From Setomelanomma holmii (taxonomy: Eukaryota > Ascomycota > Dothideomycetes > Pleosporales > Phaeosphaeriaceae): a stretch of 64,000 bases of DNA. The notes beneath the pieces are model-generated. The model worked only from the letters and a program-made list of their open reading frames with translations, was not told where the DNA came from and searched no databases. Where the stretch lies: positions 1-64,000 of the forward strand of contig ML978238.1 in assembly GCA_010015745.1 (NCBI GenBank), read 5' to 3'. Below are positions 44,258 to 55,018 of the stretch, piece after piece (position 1 is the stretch's first letter; every line of letters begins with the position of its first letter). Both the position numbers and the translations under genes were made by a program.

Positions 44258-45744
44258 ATGGCCTCGGCGCAAGTCCCACTATCTCCGTCATCGTCCAAGC
44301 GCTCGCGGAGCAGAGACAGCACGCGATCAGGGACCAACTCGTCGCTGAACACGCCCGCCGCCAACACGCCCTTTATCACGCCGTCTGTCAGCACCCACAG
44401 CCTGGTCATACCCACGTCAACACCAGGCACGCCCTCGAACGGCGACCACTTTGTTCCAGATGGGACTCCATATCCCGCGTTCTTGCGCTTAAGCAGAGGA
44501 GGCAGGTACACTCGGCCCGTGGTTTGGTTCTGGCAAGACATGGCTGACTGAGACACGCAGACTTGAATGCACGGTGGAACCACCTCGAGATTGCCCAGCT
44601 CGAGCGCCTGCGGGACGGCGTCTACGCGCAAGCCAACGGATCCGAGCAGCCCTACGAATACGCGAGATGCAACACCGAAGAATATGCGCCCCGCAACCGC
44701 TACGCCAACGTGGACCCCTACCAGGCGAATAGAGTGAAGCTTGAGGTTCCAGAGGGACACAACGACTACATCAATGCGTCGCCGATAGTGCTGGTCACGA
44801 CCAAGTCGCAGACGCCGCTGAAGTATATTGCTACACAAGTACGTGGGAGGAAGTCGATGCATGAAAACTGGCTAACAAATCCACAGGGGCCAAAGGGAGA
44901 CACGTCGTCACATATATGGCGAATGATATGGAAAGAGAACCAGGATCCTGCAGTGGTAGTGATGCTCACACAGACGCACGAGACCGGTCGAGAAAAATGC
45001 TGGCCATATTACCCGCAAGCCCCCTCAAGCCCCGACATGCGCATCAACGAGCAGGATGAATTCCAAGACGGCTTCGTCCACAACCTGCACTTGGTCAACC
45101 TCTTTCACGACGACGCAGCCAGGTCAGAAGTTCGAGAAATCGACATGACATCAGATGAGGGCACCGAGTCGCGCAAAATATGGCATCTTCTTTTCGCCGG
45201 CTGGCCCGACTTCTCCGCTCCAGAGGGAGCGGATCGAGCGGCGCTGCTCAAACTTGTCGATATGTCGCGTGCCAAGAATGGTGACAACAGCACAAACCCT
45301 CGCATCGTGCACTGTAGCGCCGGTATAGGTCGAAGTGGGACATTCATTGCGCTCGACTGGCTTCTGCAGGACCTTGAGGAAGGCGCGTTGGACGAGACAC
45401 CAGACAGCATCGACCCAATCGTGGCCGTTATCGAGAAGCTGCGAGATCAAAGAGCGGGCATGGTCCAGTCTAAGAACCAATTTCTCTTCCTCTACAACGC
45501 ACTCAGAGAACGCTGGCGCGACCGCTGGATTGTCAATCACCCAGCCGACGCCACAAAGCTGGGAATCAGCAGGACACATACGCCCGCGCCAGATAGCGAA
45601 CCAGCCCTTAAGCGCCAAAAGTCGATGCTCGGCGGCAACGAAGATACAACGAGCGGGAGTGAAGCAATACCACCCCCCGACCGCGCAGCACTCGAAGCCG
45701 AACTCGCAGCATCAGACATGACCTACGAACAAGGCAAGACATAG
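44258..45744 (+). CDS. Classical protein-tyrosine phosphatase
   Basis: Exons 44258-44505, 44553-44838 and 44887-45744 join to 463 residues. A Ser/Thr-rich disordered N-terminus (residues 1-80) precedes the catalytic domain: NRYANVDPYQANRVKL (the NRYxxVxPY substrate-recognition loop), HNDYINAS, KYIATQ joined to GPKGDTSSHIWRM, the WPD loop WPDFSAPEG, the signature HCSAGIGRSGTF with nucleophilic Cys, and the Q-loop QSKNQFLFLYNAL. It is closest to fungal Ptp1/Pyp-type enzymes that dephosphorylate MAP kinases; that role is inferred. Intron 2 (48 bp, GTACGT..CTAAC..CACAG) is in frame and stopless but clearly interrupts the YIATQGP motif, so it must be removed. The first acceptor (TGAG at 44552) was chosen because it keeps frame; the more usual CGCAG eight bases on does not. 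Confidence 0.92.
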
Positions 45745-46684
45745 AACGTCAGAAATCCTCTATCTCGCGCAGGTTCGGCACGTAGAAACAGTCTGACACC
45801 ACTGCTCCTACACAATGATCCGAACTTGACGCACTATTCTTCTTTCGACAGTATCAAATCCCCGAACTCGCCGCCAGATATCGAAGTCCATTCTCAAGGT
45901 GGGATCGAGAACATTGGTGCAAACGGACGCATTGGTCGCCCGCCTGTTGCAAATGTACATCTCGAAGCGCAGCCTCCTCCCCCACCGAGAGATTCTTCAA
46001 GCTTGTTTTCTCTACCTGGTTCGCGGCTTCGACGGGACTCTGAGTCTGAAGCGGATTCTGTGTATGAGAATGTTTGTCGATTTTGTTGGGTGAGGTGTGC
46101 AGACTTTTCAGGCGAGCAAAGTTTGTTCATCACTGTGTTTGCGGCGGTTTGTGCTGGTGGGTGGCCTGTTTGTGTATTGGCACATGTACCCGATTCTTTG
46201 CGTTTGTATGGATTGGTTAGACGGACGCACTGTGGACTTGTGGATGCATAGCGTGCGGGTTTGCGGTTTGGTTTGGAGTGGTTTGGTAGAGACGTGATAT
46301 CCATGGCATGGCAGCAGAGTAAATACATACCCCCGTTTCTTTCCAGACTGAGTCTTGCATCTGTTCCCAATTCCCTCAGCCAGATGTTGAACATACTCGC
46401 CATATTTCCCATTCTCGACCCCTGACAGACCGGCACGAATACAACTCAACTCAGTGAGTACCGGCATCTCATGCGCTCCTCACAGAATCCCATCCGCACT
46501 CCTTCTCACAAAGACATAGGCTGCAAGTTCTCGTATATATTTCCATGGGTATCTACCTTTTGAAAACCATCGTGTTCCGCTAGCGATGCTTGTACTACAA
46601 TCCGTCATGAGCATAAGCATCGTGAAGTCCTTCTGGCTCGAACAACATTACAAACGATACGTTTCTGGAAGAGCCTTTCAACAT
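45745..46684. other. Convergent 3' region
   Basis: Between the ends of the phosphatase (plus) and Mon1 (minus). Open frames overlap on both strands (plus 45826-46251, minus 46108-46467), but neither has a convincing start, domain or splice structure. Confidence 0.4.
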
Positions 46685-49213
46685 TTAGAACACAGCGCCT
46701 CCAATGATGAAGACGCGCTCTTCCTCCCTGCGTACCCACTGCACGATCTTATTCGCACTCTGCGCCAATGCTGCTCGACTCGTGGTCGCAGGCGCTACAG
46801 CATACAACTCGAACAGCGGGGTGCTCCAAGCCAGCGCTATATTTGTCGTGTTGGTTTCGTGATGCACTTTCAAGCTTACTGGCTTGTTGTGTAAGTTAGC
46901 ATGAAGATTGTGGTAGAGATTGAGTAATCTGCATTCATGAAATTAGTACATTGTGTGACGTTGGAATAGTACAGTAACGCGAGGTCATGTGAGTTTGTCG
47001 ACCAAGGATGAAGGTACAGTAGGTGTAGGGGTCCATGGGGATGTCCAAACATACCTCCGCCTCTCGAGCGTGCCTTCAAAGTAAGGTTCGAAACTAGGCA
47101 TAGTGAACTGCACGTTCCCTCTACTCTTGTACAAAAAGTGCCGCAACGGCGACCCAGGTACAATGTCTGTGCACCTCGGCCGACCCAGCTTGACTGCGTC
47201 GCGGATCACAGCGATGCTGCCGTTGCGGTCTAAAGTCTATTTCAGACTGCCGTTAGCATACGATGCATTTCGAGACGGTCCGGAGAAGAGGACGGCCTGA
47301 CGGGGCGTGTGAACCAAGGAGGCGGCAAATCGGAGGGTGCAGTTGCGCAGTCGGAGAGTGAGATGTCCGAGTCCGAGCGGGTGATACGATGTTCCATGCG
47401 GGCATACACAACGCATTGGCAGAATTAAAGCAGGGGCAATTGGACATGGACTGCGGGTGCGGGAATTTCCCATGCGACTGCAATTCAGGTCCCGCGCAAA
47501 CGCGAAATGCTGGGGTACATGACTCGAATGTGTACCAGACGACTGGAATAAGGAGGGTTGTTGTAAAGAAACGGACATGCACGTACCTCAACCAAATCGT
47601 CCCTCATGCTGCGCAATTCGAAGAAGCTCTCCTTCTCGGCACTGATCAGTAGGACGGCGACTTCATCGTCCGCTCCGTCCCTCGTGCGTGGACGCTCTTG
47701 CATCGGTTCGGTGGGGTGGTCTAGATTCAAGAAGCTGACATACATGTAGAGGTAGCCTGTGTTGTTGAAGCCTGGTAGGCAGAGCGGGATCCAGTTCTCA
47801 CCGCCGCCGGCTTTGACACTGCCGGCTTCGAAGAGCATGTTGAAGATGAGGTGCAGGTCGCCAGGGTGAAGGCTGTGCTTCTTGGGTCGGACGACGGAGA
47901 CGAGCTTGCCGGAAGCGACAATGAGGCCATAGAGGAGGTTTTCGGACCGTGTCTTGAGGAGCGTGTTGTTGATGGTGGTACGATGTGACTTGCGAAGCTT
48001 GAGGCATTCGAGTGCATTGAGAAGTGTGGATGAAGAGCCTCTTGTGAAACCATCCGCGAGCGCAGAGAGGAGCGTATCGGTGCCTTGCAGAGGTCGACGA
48101 AGGTCGTAGTTTGCTCGAGCGGCAAACATGCGTTCCATGCTGGGTAATGTGAGGGTGGAGAGAATCTGCATGTACAACGCTTCCAGTTGGGTTCGAAGCT
48201 GTGAATCGCTCTCTGGCAATCGAGTGATGGCTACCAGATTCAGAGGACCTTTCGACATGACGACAAAGCGTACATCGCCTGCTGTGAAGCCTTTCAACAC
48301 GTCGTTGGTCGACTGATAGAACGAGATGATGGTCTGAACGACACCAATGTAGTTGGTGATCAGCTGGTCGTCGCCATGTCTGCTGTATATGGGCTTCCCA
48401 GCACTCGACAAGATGAGGAAATGCTTCAATTTTGCACGCCACTGGCGCATAACGGCTTCTATTTGCTACATCAGCACACGCTACCTCGACATGCGCAAAG
48501 TATGCCAGACCTTCATTTGACCCGTCCGCAGCCATTTCCTCGACCTCATCGAATTCGCGATCGAAAGCCGAATCGAATTCGGCATCTGGGGCAAACATGC
48601 TCTGCGCTTCCGTGTCGACGAACTTTTGCCCCAGCGACCGCAGCAGCGTCTTCTCCGTGTCTGTCTTCTCTTGCTGTCCCGTGACTTCGCCGAGTGAACT
48701 CTCCGCGTCCACGCCGAAATCCGTAGGCGGCGCTATGCTCCTCACGCTTGCGCTGTCGTCGGCATCGCTCGCATTGTTCGAAGGAAAAGCCACGCCGAGG
48801 AAGCTGCGCTGCTTCGAGGCACTGGCTACGCTCGATTCATCGCGTGCCTCATTGCCAAATGCCTGGCCACTGCTCAAAGAGAGTTGCGTTGTGGCTTTGG
48901 AGACAAGCTGCGGCCTCGAAGGAGTCTTGTGTATCGAGTGGGACGTTGAAGGGCGCGAGTTGAGGAAGCCAAGCTGGGGCCGCGGAGGCAGTGGCGGCGG
49001 CGTGCCTTCTCTTGATGGAGACGATACTGCGCTGACCGATGCTCTTTTCGATGCGCTGTTTATTACGTTCAGCGTGGGATTCGCAGAGTCGTGCTGTTCG
49101 ACACGATCGGCCATCCTGGACGAGGCATTGCTGCTCTTCGGTTCTGGCGTAGAAGGAGCGCTTCTTGCGGAGGAAGCTGCTCCCTCAGACTCAGCACTCC
49201 CGGTCTCGGGCAT
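46685..49213 (-). CDS. MON1: Vacuolar fusion protein Mon1
   Basis: Exons 49213-48511, 48458-47587, 47236-47055 and 46928-46685 join to 666 residues. Mon1 with Ccz1 is the guanine-nucleotide exchange factor for Rab7/Ypt7 at late endosomes and autophagosomes. The N-terminal 200 residues are disordered. The longin domains follow: RQWRAKLKHFLILSSAGKPI with YSRHGDDQ, later RPKKHSLHPGDLHLIFNML, WIPLCLPGFNNTGYLYMYV, and the C-terminal DIVPGSPLRHFLYKSRGNVQ, ending ANKIVQWVRREEERVFIIGG plus AVF. Exon joins restore known Mon1 text (DDLVE with TLDRNGSIAVIRDAVKLGRP). The third intron (47586-47237) is 350 bp and the last (47054-46929) 126 bp, both long for this genome. Intron 1 has a weak GTCTGG donor. 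Confidence 0.93.
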
Positions 49214-50294
49214 CTAGACAATAGTAGCAGTGCCTCATCAAGGCAGCGCCTGGCGTGTTTGCGACACTAACACGGTCGGGAGGCGAAGAAGCGGGACGCA
49301 GAGACGTGACGCTTATCCATGGCAATCATGATGATGGCGTGGGGAAGCAAGAGCCAATCATGACTCGTGCGGCTCTGCTCACCCAAGCACAACACCATCG
49401 GCTTCTACAACCACGCTTCCGGTCCAAGACGGCAAGCTACAGAACTTCGGCACGGCTTCGAGCATGCTTTAGGAGCTTTGCACGACAGAGGCATGAGGCC
49501 TGAGTCTTGAACTCTTGATGATCGCACGGGCGCTTCCCACGAAGGAGCCCAGTTCGCCATCTCCATCGCGCTATTCAACCACGTGAACTCGCCATCATTA
49601 TGAGAACTAGGCCTCCAACTCCGCGAGGTTTTACGGGGCACAAAGTATATTTCTTGTTCCCCGCACCTCACCCAGCCATGCTTGGTACAGGGCTGAGTTG
49701 CTAGCATCTCGCTGGCATTGCATACTTGGGTAGCACGAATCAGTGAGACGTTTGCGCACAATACGCGTACTCCTCATCGAAGTCTCCTCTCTTAAGGATC
49801 TAACGCTTCGTATCTTGGTTCATCACTGTCGTTGCAGCCTTTGGAAAGAAAAGGAAGAAACTCGGCTTGTTGTGCAGACCTATGGACGATCTACCACTCC
49901 ACTCAGCCGTCTTGCCAATCATCGCAATTGCAATTGGACCCTGCCAACATATCTCGAATCACAGTGAAGGAGCTAACACTTTGTTTGGTACGCAGATCTG
50001 CACGAAGGCAGAAGATACCCCATCTGGCGAACTAGCCTTACGAGCAACGGCCCCCAAAACGCCATGCATTCAGCTGAAGGTCCCGTGGACCTATGAGATC
50101 TCGCGCTCGAAGCTTAGGCCTTATCGAAGACTGCTACTCATCGCCAGCATTTCGGCTGCTGTACCGTCCAGATCGTGTTGGTACCTCAAGCTGCAGGCCG
50201 CTATGGCTTCAGGGCGCAAGGCTGAGCACATTCAAAAGCATGTAAATCTCCGCACCCGCTCTGTCCCTCCTCGCGCACCCCCAACCTGGCGGAC
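49214..50294. promoter_or_regulatory. Divergent promoter region (Mon1 / surface sensor)
   Basis: 1081 bp between two divergent genes. No further gene or repeat recognised. Confidence 0.45.
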
Positions 50295-51992
50295 ATGATG
50301 ACATTCTCTCGTCTGTCTTCAACAGTATTGCTGGCACTTTGTGCAGTATGGTCGCAAACATGCGCTGGGCAGACATTCCCCTCGGCGAGGCTGAGACTTC
50401 CGGAAGAGGATTTACTTGCAGGAAAGCCGTTCCAACCACTCCCAGTCGCCGGACAAGCAATCATCCCTGATCATCACACGATGCCTCCAAAGCCCGCCAA
50501 TGCTCCACAGCCTATCACAAGCGCATGGCCCAATATCTTCAAGAGGCAAAACCAGCTCGTGTGCACACTTTCTACATCCAATGGCGTACCATGGGGGTGC
50601 ACTCAACCCGACTCATGTTGTCCTGGAGGTGGCTCAACATGGTGTTGTAGCAACATATACAATTGTGGCGTCAGTGGACGCTGCGCATACGCATACACGT
50701 GAGTTGCTCTCCATGAAATTTGAGTCAAAACTACTTGTCAAGATACTGACCATCTCAGTTCAACGACAACCGTTGCATCAACCTCCACTGTGATCAACAC
50801 GATCACCTCGACAAACGTTATAAGCTCACCAGGCGGAACGCAATATAGCACGAGCATCACGACAACCGTAGTCTTCGTGACGCGATCCGATCTCGAAACT
50901 GCAACAGTAGTGTCAATTATTACTGTGACCTCCGATCAACGCAAGCGACAAGCATTGACTGAAATCCCGAGCGCGACACAAGCGCCTGCAGTTCCCACGC
51001 AAGCGCCGGTAGCGCCGGAGGAGAAGGTCCATGCAGTGCAGCAACTAGCCGCGATAGAGACAGCTACGAGTCCAAGACAGCGCATCGAACTCTTCAAGCG
51101 TCAGAACGTCAAAGTCACAGCTACGGCAACATCATACACGTATATCTACATCACGCAAATCCGCAGTCTTGCAGTCACAGTCACGTCTACCTACGGTGTT
51201 ACTTCGCTCACGACTTCCACGGTTACGTCAACATCCACTACTGCCGTCAATGCCAGAACGACAGTGACTCGCACCACAACGTTTATAGTAAACAGCAATG
51301 GCCAAGCCGTTAGCAACGTTAATGCGAATGACACAACTGATACCGGAGGCAGCGGAGGCTCCAAAGGGCTCAGCAAAGGCGCTCGAGCTGGCATTGGCGC
51401 AGGCACCGCAGGCGGCTCGCTCATCATCTGCCTGATCCTTGGATTCTGCCTCAAGAAAAGACGCAAGCAAAAGAAAGTCGAAATGGAGCAAACCATAAAC
51501 CAAGCCGTCGCTACTGCTATAGGCACGAACCCTCATGCCCCAAGCGGTGTCGGCCATGGCTACGTACCTCCCCCTGCTGGCGGCGCAGTAATGATGACCG
51601 AGAACAAACAAGCCGCAGCCACCACGCAGCCCTACAGTACATTCCAAGATAACAGGACAAGTTACCAAACCGTAGCGAGTCCGCCACCAATGTACAGGTA
51701 CTCGCAGCCCGGCAGCCCGAGTCCAGGTCCGGGACAGGGAATGGGATATGAAATGGATGGAAGTCGGACACATTTGCCGCAACACGCATATGCCCAGCCA
51801 CAACCAGTGTACGGCCAGAGTCCGCAACGTAGCTATACGAACAGTCCACAGCAGGGCCATGCAGCGCCGCAGCAGCCGCATGGGTATGAAATGGCGGCGA
51901 CGTATAGTCCGCAGGTGCAGCATGTGCACCCTGCGCCTATGCAGCAGCAGGGTACGCATGAGCTCCATCATGAGCCTAATGCGAGGAAGTAA
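50295..51992 (+). CDS. Single-pass cell-surface protein with Cys-rich ectodomain (wall-sensor-like)
   Basis: Exons 50295-50698 and 50759-51992 join to 545 residues; the intron is GTGAGT..TCTCAG. There is a signal peptide (residues about 1-25, FSRLSSTVLLALCAVWSQTC), then a short Cys-rich block (CTLSTSNGVPWGC, DSCCPGGGSTWCCSN, CGVSGRC), then about 200 residues rich in Thr/Ser with TSTSTT-type runs that should be O-mannosylated. One transmembrane helix (SLIICLILGFCL) is preceded by a GAGTAGG segment and followed by KKRRKQKK. The cytosolic tail is Pro/Gln/Tyr-rich. The plan matches fungal WSC/Mid2-like wall-stress sensors, although the Cys block is not a standard WSC domain. RKRQ and KRQ sites may be cut by Kex2. 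Two ATG codons in tandem start the frame. Confidence 0.88.
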
Positions 51993-52085
51993 TTTTGTTT
52001 CCATGAACCCCCAAACCAAGAGTAAGAAATGTCGACATTTCACCATGAGGATATCTATTCATAGTATTGTCGTCAATGGTAATTC

Positions 52086-53290
52086 TTAATATGCATCGCC
52101 CAAACTTCGCACAGTCTCAAGGACTTTGTATCGCTTCTTCTCGGTAATGAGACAGGCATGATTTAGCTCTGGCAGTTCGAATGCATTGGGGTCTACAAAG
52201 ATGTCTTCGTGCTCAGTAAAGGCATGATTGTCGTACAGCAACCATTTGTCGAGGATGAAGTCACATGGCAGATCGTCCATGACATGAACGTCGACGCGAT
52301 GCGCTTTGGAATCAGCATCATCATTGCCGAAAAGACCACTCCGCATCTCGAATCAGGCCAGTGGTGAATGAAGTTGTCCCGTCGACGAATTCGACTCCTG
52401 TCGTATACTCGTCGCCTTCCAATATTGTTAGGCCTGGCCGGCTCTGCCGCCCTACGCTTGATGACGGTGATTTCAGAGCTAGTATCCGCAAGGGCAGTAA
52501 TTGCTTGTCCATTGAGACGGCCTTGGATGTGGTTGTAGACAGGTCCAGCGTCGTGTTGGTCATCGACATATAGCAGGCACTGTCGCGCACTAGCTATGGT
52601 GCTAATTTCCCTCTCCTTCACACGATGAGCATTCTTCTTGAACGTGCCTGTGGTCTCAAGGAATGGACGGCCAAGCATGATTGGAAGGACACAGTTTTTC
52701 AGTACGTGGAAGGTACATGTCAATTTACGCGACTCGGTGCCAAACGACCACGGCAATGTGACAGTACCCTCTTACTGTGCTTTGCCGCCATGGGGGAGAG
52801 TACATAGACTTCGATGCGAGGTATCCATCCTCCAGCCATTGTTTGCGACAAAGTCGTCAGCGTTCATGTTGTAGCTTGATCCAAAGTCCGGAACCACTGT
52901 GACTCGCTTGCCTTTCAGCTTTCCTAGTACTTCTAGATGCCGCTTCGTGACTGAGGGTCTTGTGGAGGTGACCTGGGCTGTGCCTTGGCTTGCCGTTCGA
53001 GTTCCAGTATGTACGAGTTGACGTGGTACTGCTCGTATCGTCTGATCGTCGGCATAATATCTCCACGTTGGGCTCGGAAGTGCTTCCAAGTATGTACTAA
53101 TGCGCAATGCATCGGAGAGAGTATTTGTTTGAGGCAGTGATGAGTTTAGTAACTCTCTTAAAGCATAACCTACTCACTTGCCATGTCTTCAGCCTCCCAC
53201 ACAGCCCTACTTCCTTCTTCCAAGTGCGCAAAGAACTTAGCAGCCTCTAAAAATCATTCGAATACTCTCCCGATGTCAACAGAGCTACTT
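52086..53290 (-). pseudogene. Retropepsin-like (gag-type aspartyl protease) gene, inactivated
   Basis: The minus strand encodes pieces of a fungal retropepsin-like protein, the type found in domesticated or retroelement-derived genes. Order: FFAHLEEGSRAVWEAEDMA (about 53230-53170), an apparent intron, TLSDALRISTYLEALPSPTW, VTVVPDFGSSYNMNADDFVA, TLPHGGKAQ, then an in-frame TAA (52774-52772), LPWSFGTESRKLTCTFHVLK with LPIMLGRPFLETTGTF, NGQAITALADTSSEITVIKR, and after two frame changes DVHVMDDLPCDFILDKWLLY down to the stop at 52086. Both positions expected to carry the catalytic D-T/S-G are changed: DFG at 52888-52880 and DTS at 52486-52478. The pattern suggests loss of protease activity. No reverse transcriptase or integrase was seen nearby, and no long terminal repeats. 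Confidence 0.75.
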
Positions 53291-53690
53291 AGTGTCTGTG
53301 CAAGGTACGACTCCCTGGCTTAATTTATGTTGGTCCCCGCGATAGTCATTGTAGAATTTTTCAAGTGGTTGTACAACATCTTCAGGGAGCCTAGATTGTG
53401 ACGATAAGGTAACCAAGAGGTAAGCATAGACTTCAGCCCCGCATGTACAACGAGGCTCACCATGTTGCGCAATGCGCGAGTCCTTCTGGCACGCCTTCCA
53501 ACCTCGACGCCAAGGCCGCTAAACATCATCTCATTTCGACGAACACCGTCTCACTTATCATCTCCATCTATCTCGCATTGCTCGACACTATTGGCCTATG
53601 GCTGAGATGTAACGTGTTGTACGAGCCGAAGTGGCGTGCCTATATTCGAGCGGCGGGTTTGGAGTAGGCGGTCCATTTCGCTCCGCGATA
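53291..53690. other. Gene-free stretch
   Basis: A 75-residue plus frame (53443-53667) contains a hydrophobic segment, but I cannot support it as a gene. Confidence 0.35.
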
Positions 53691-53905
53691 CTGGCTAGTG
53701 GTTCGTCGATCGGCACGACCGTGGAGAGTAGAAGAACAGTTGACACGGCGGCGGGCGCGTTATCAGAGAGTTGACGCGATAGCTAGTGAAGCGTTTCTGC
53801 TTACTGGCTGGGTCTTGTAGAGTAGAAGAAGAGTCAACGTGGTAGCCAGTGAAGGCGTACTGTTCATCGGCACGATTTCACTGAATCGAAGAAGCATTGC
53901 ACGTG
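53691..53905. repeat. Three imperfect tandem copies of a ~62-bp unit also present at 55002-55062
   Basis: Copies begin near 53691, 53778 and 53840. Shared words are (t/a)gc(t/c)agtgaagg, tcggcacga or a related block, and tagaagaagagt(c/t) followed by gac. The same unit occurs once at 55002-55062, where it spans the end-region of the large disordered-protein gene and the ATG of the overlapping 90-codon frame. The copies are diverged, so they are old. Confidence 0.6.
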
Positions 53906-53950
53906 GTGAGCTTGGATTACTACATGTAGCCAAAGTAAGGCTATATATAT

Positions 53951-54203
53951 CTACAAAGCTGCCTTGCGTCGACTTTCGGCGTCTTCGAGCATAGCAATGA
54001 GTAATCGTTCCAGTCACTCTACTCCCGATCTCTCAGGCTCTCGAGTCCCAACTCGTAGAACATACTTCAAGTAGAAACTGTAGATATCTGCAGCATCATC
54101 ATCCATTCCGTATAAGGCGTTAGAATTATTCTACAGTGTCTCGCAAGCCTCGAGTACATATATTGCAGTCTCAAAACATCCAGTTAAGAAGTAATCTTGA
54201 GCC
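53951..54203 (-). pseudogene. Unidentified dead gene fragment
   Basis: One minus-strand frame reads protein-like for about 84 codons (AQDYFLTGCFETAIYVLEAC, then YGMDDDAADIYSFYLKYVLR and LERLLIAMLEDAESRRKAAL) but is interrupted by TAG at 54133-54131 and TGA at 54016-54014, before a final TAG at 53953-53951. Both internal stops would arise by a single C-to-T change from CAG and CGA. The text is helical and acidic. I do not recognise the family. Confidence 0.5.
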
Positions 54204-54745
54204 AAGCCTGTGTGTATTCAAACCAGTACGAAGGCCCCGTAGTAGTAATGTCGTAGATGCGAGGAGTATTCCGGTGTATAATCGAGAAGAGCAATAGAGT
54301 GCAGCTTGGATGTATTTGAAAAATCATAATATGTCAGAGGCGTAGACGTTCACTATGCGAGCAGTATCTTGAAGCATCCTACGCTCTTACCACAGTTTCA
54401 GATATGTCCAAGACATGAATCGAGATTGTGAGAAGCCTGCAGATATCTGTAAGATTATTCAGCATCGATAGCATAGGTCTTGCAGTAGTCTGGAGGCTTT
54501 CGCGACAGTAAGACGTGGTGGAGTGAGTCCTCAGAAAGAGTGAACATCACCAAGCCGTACATCACAAGTAAGCAGTAGGCAGGAAATTTTGATAACTAGT
54601 GCTTTGTAGATGACTACCAACTAGCCAGATGCAACTAATTATCTCTCATGTTTGAAAGTATTATACAAGATGTCCATCAAGACCATACCACCAAGAACCT
54701 CCAATTCTCACCAATTACCAGCACAAACTACTACCAAGATGCTAC
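54204..54745. other. Gene-free stretch
   Basis: Moderately AT-richer sequence between a dead fragment and the 3' end of the next gene. Nothing recognisable. Confidence 0.4.
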
Positions 54746-55018
54746 CTAATCATTATGGTGAACGACGTCCGGATAGGCACCAATGGAATAGACCTCGACG
54801 GCACCAGCCCTCCAATAATCAAGAATTTCGGCTGGAGACAATGGAGAAGCTGGAGGGGTGCTAGGCGCCTCTTCATCCATGGCGCGAGAGCGACCGAACC
54901 ATCGCCTGCCCACGCTGCCAAAGTTGACGAATCCTCTCCACAAACCGCCGACGATGGTATGCGCCGACTGGGTAACCTTGCGCTTCACGGAACGTGTGAC
55001 GGTTGCTAGTGAAGGCAT
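54746..55018 (-). CDS. 90-codon frame overlapping the 3' end of the large gene; likely its genuine C-terminus or a separate small protein
   Basis: ATG at 55018 opens MPSLATVTRSVKRKVTQSAH, followed by IVGGLWRGFVNFGSVGRRWF, a Pro/Glu linker and SPAEILDYWRAGAVEVYSIG near the end. The composition (basic amphipathic helix, aromatic-rich core, acidic Pro linker) is far more protein-like than the other frame over the same bases. The large gene's frame enters this region in another phase. The two frames meet at a run of four A (minus strand; T at 55018-55021 on the plus strand). It is therefore either an independent overlapping gene or the true C-terminus, separated by a one-base indel or sequencing error. 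Confidence 0.55.
   Translation of the reverse strand: MPSLATVTRSVKRKVTQSAHTIVGGLWRGFVNFGSVGRRWFGRSRAMDEEAPSTPPASPLSPAEILDYWRAGAVEVYSIGAYPDVVHHND

Noticed and set aside
45826..46467. Overlapping plus and minus frames in the phosphatase/Mon1 convergent region
   Set aside because: Neither has a convincing start, domain or in-frame intron; probably 3' untranslated sequence.
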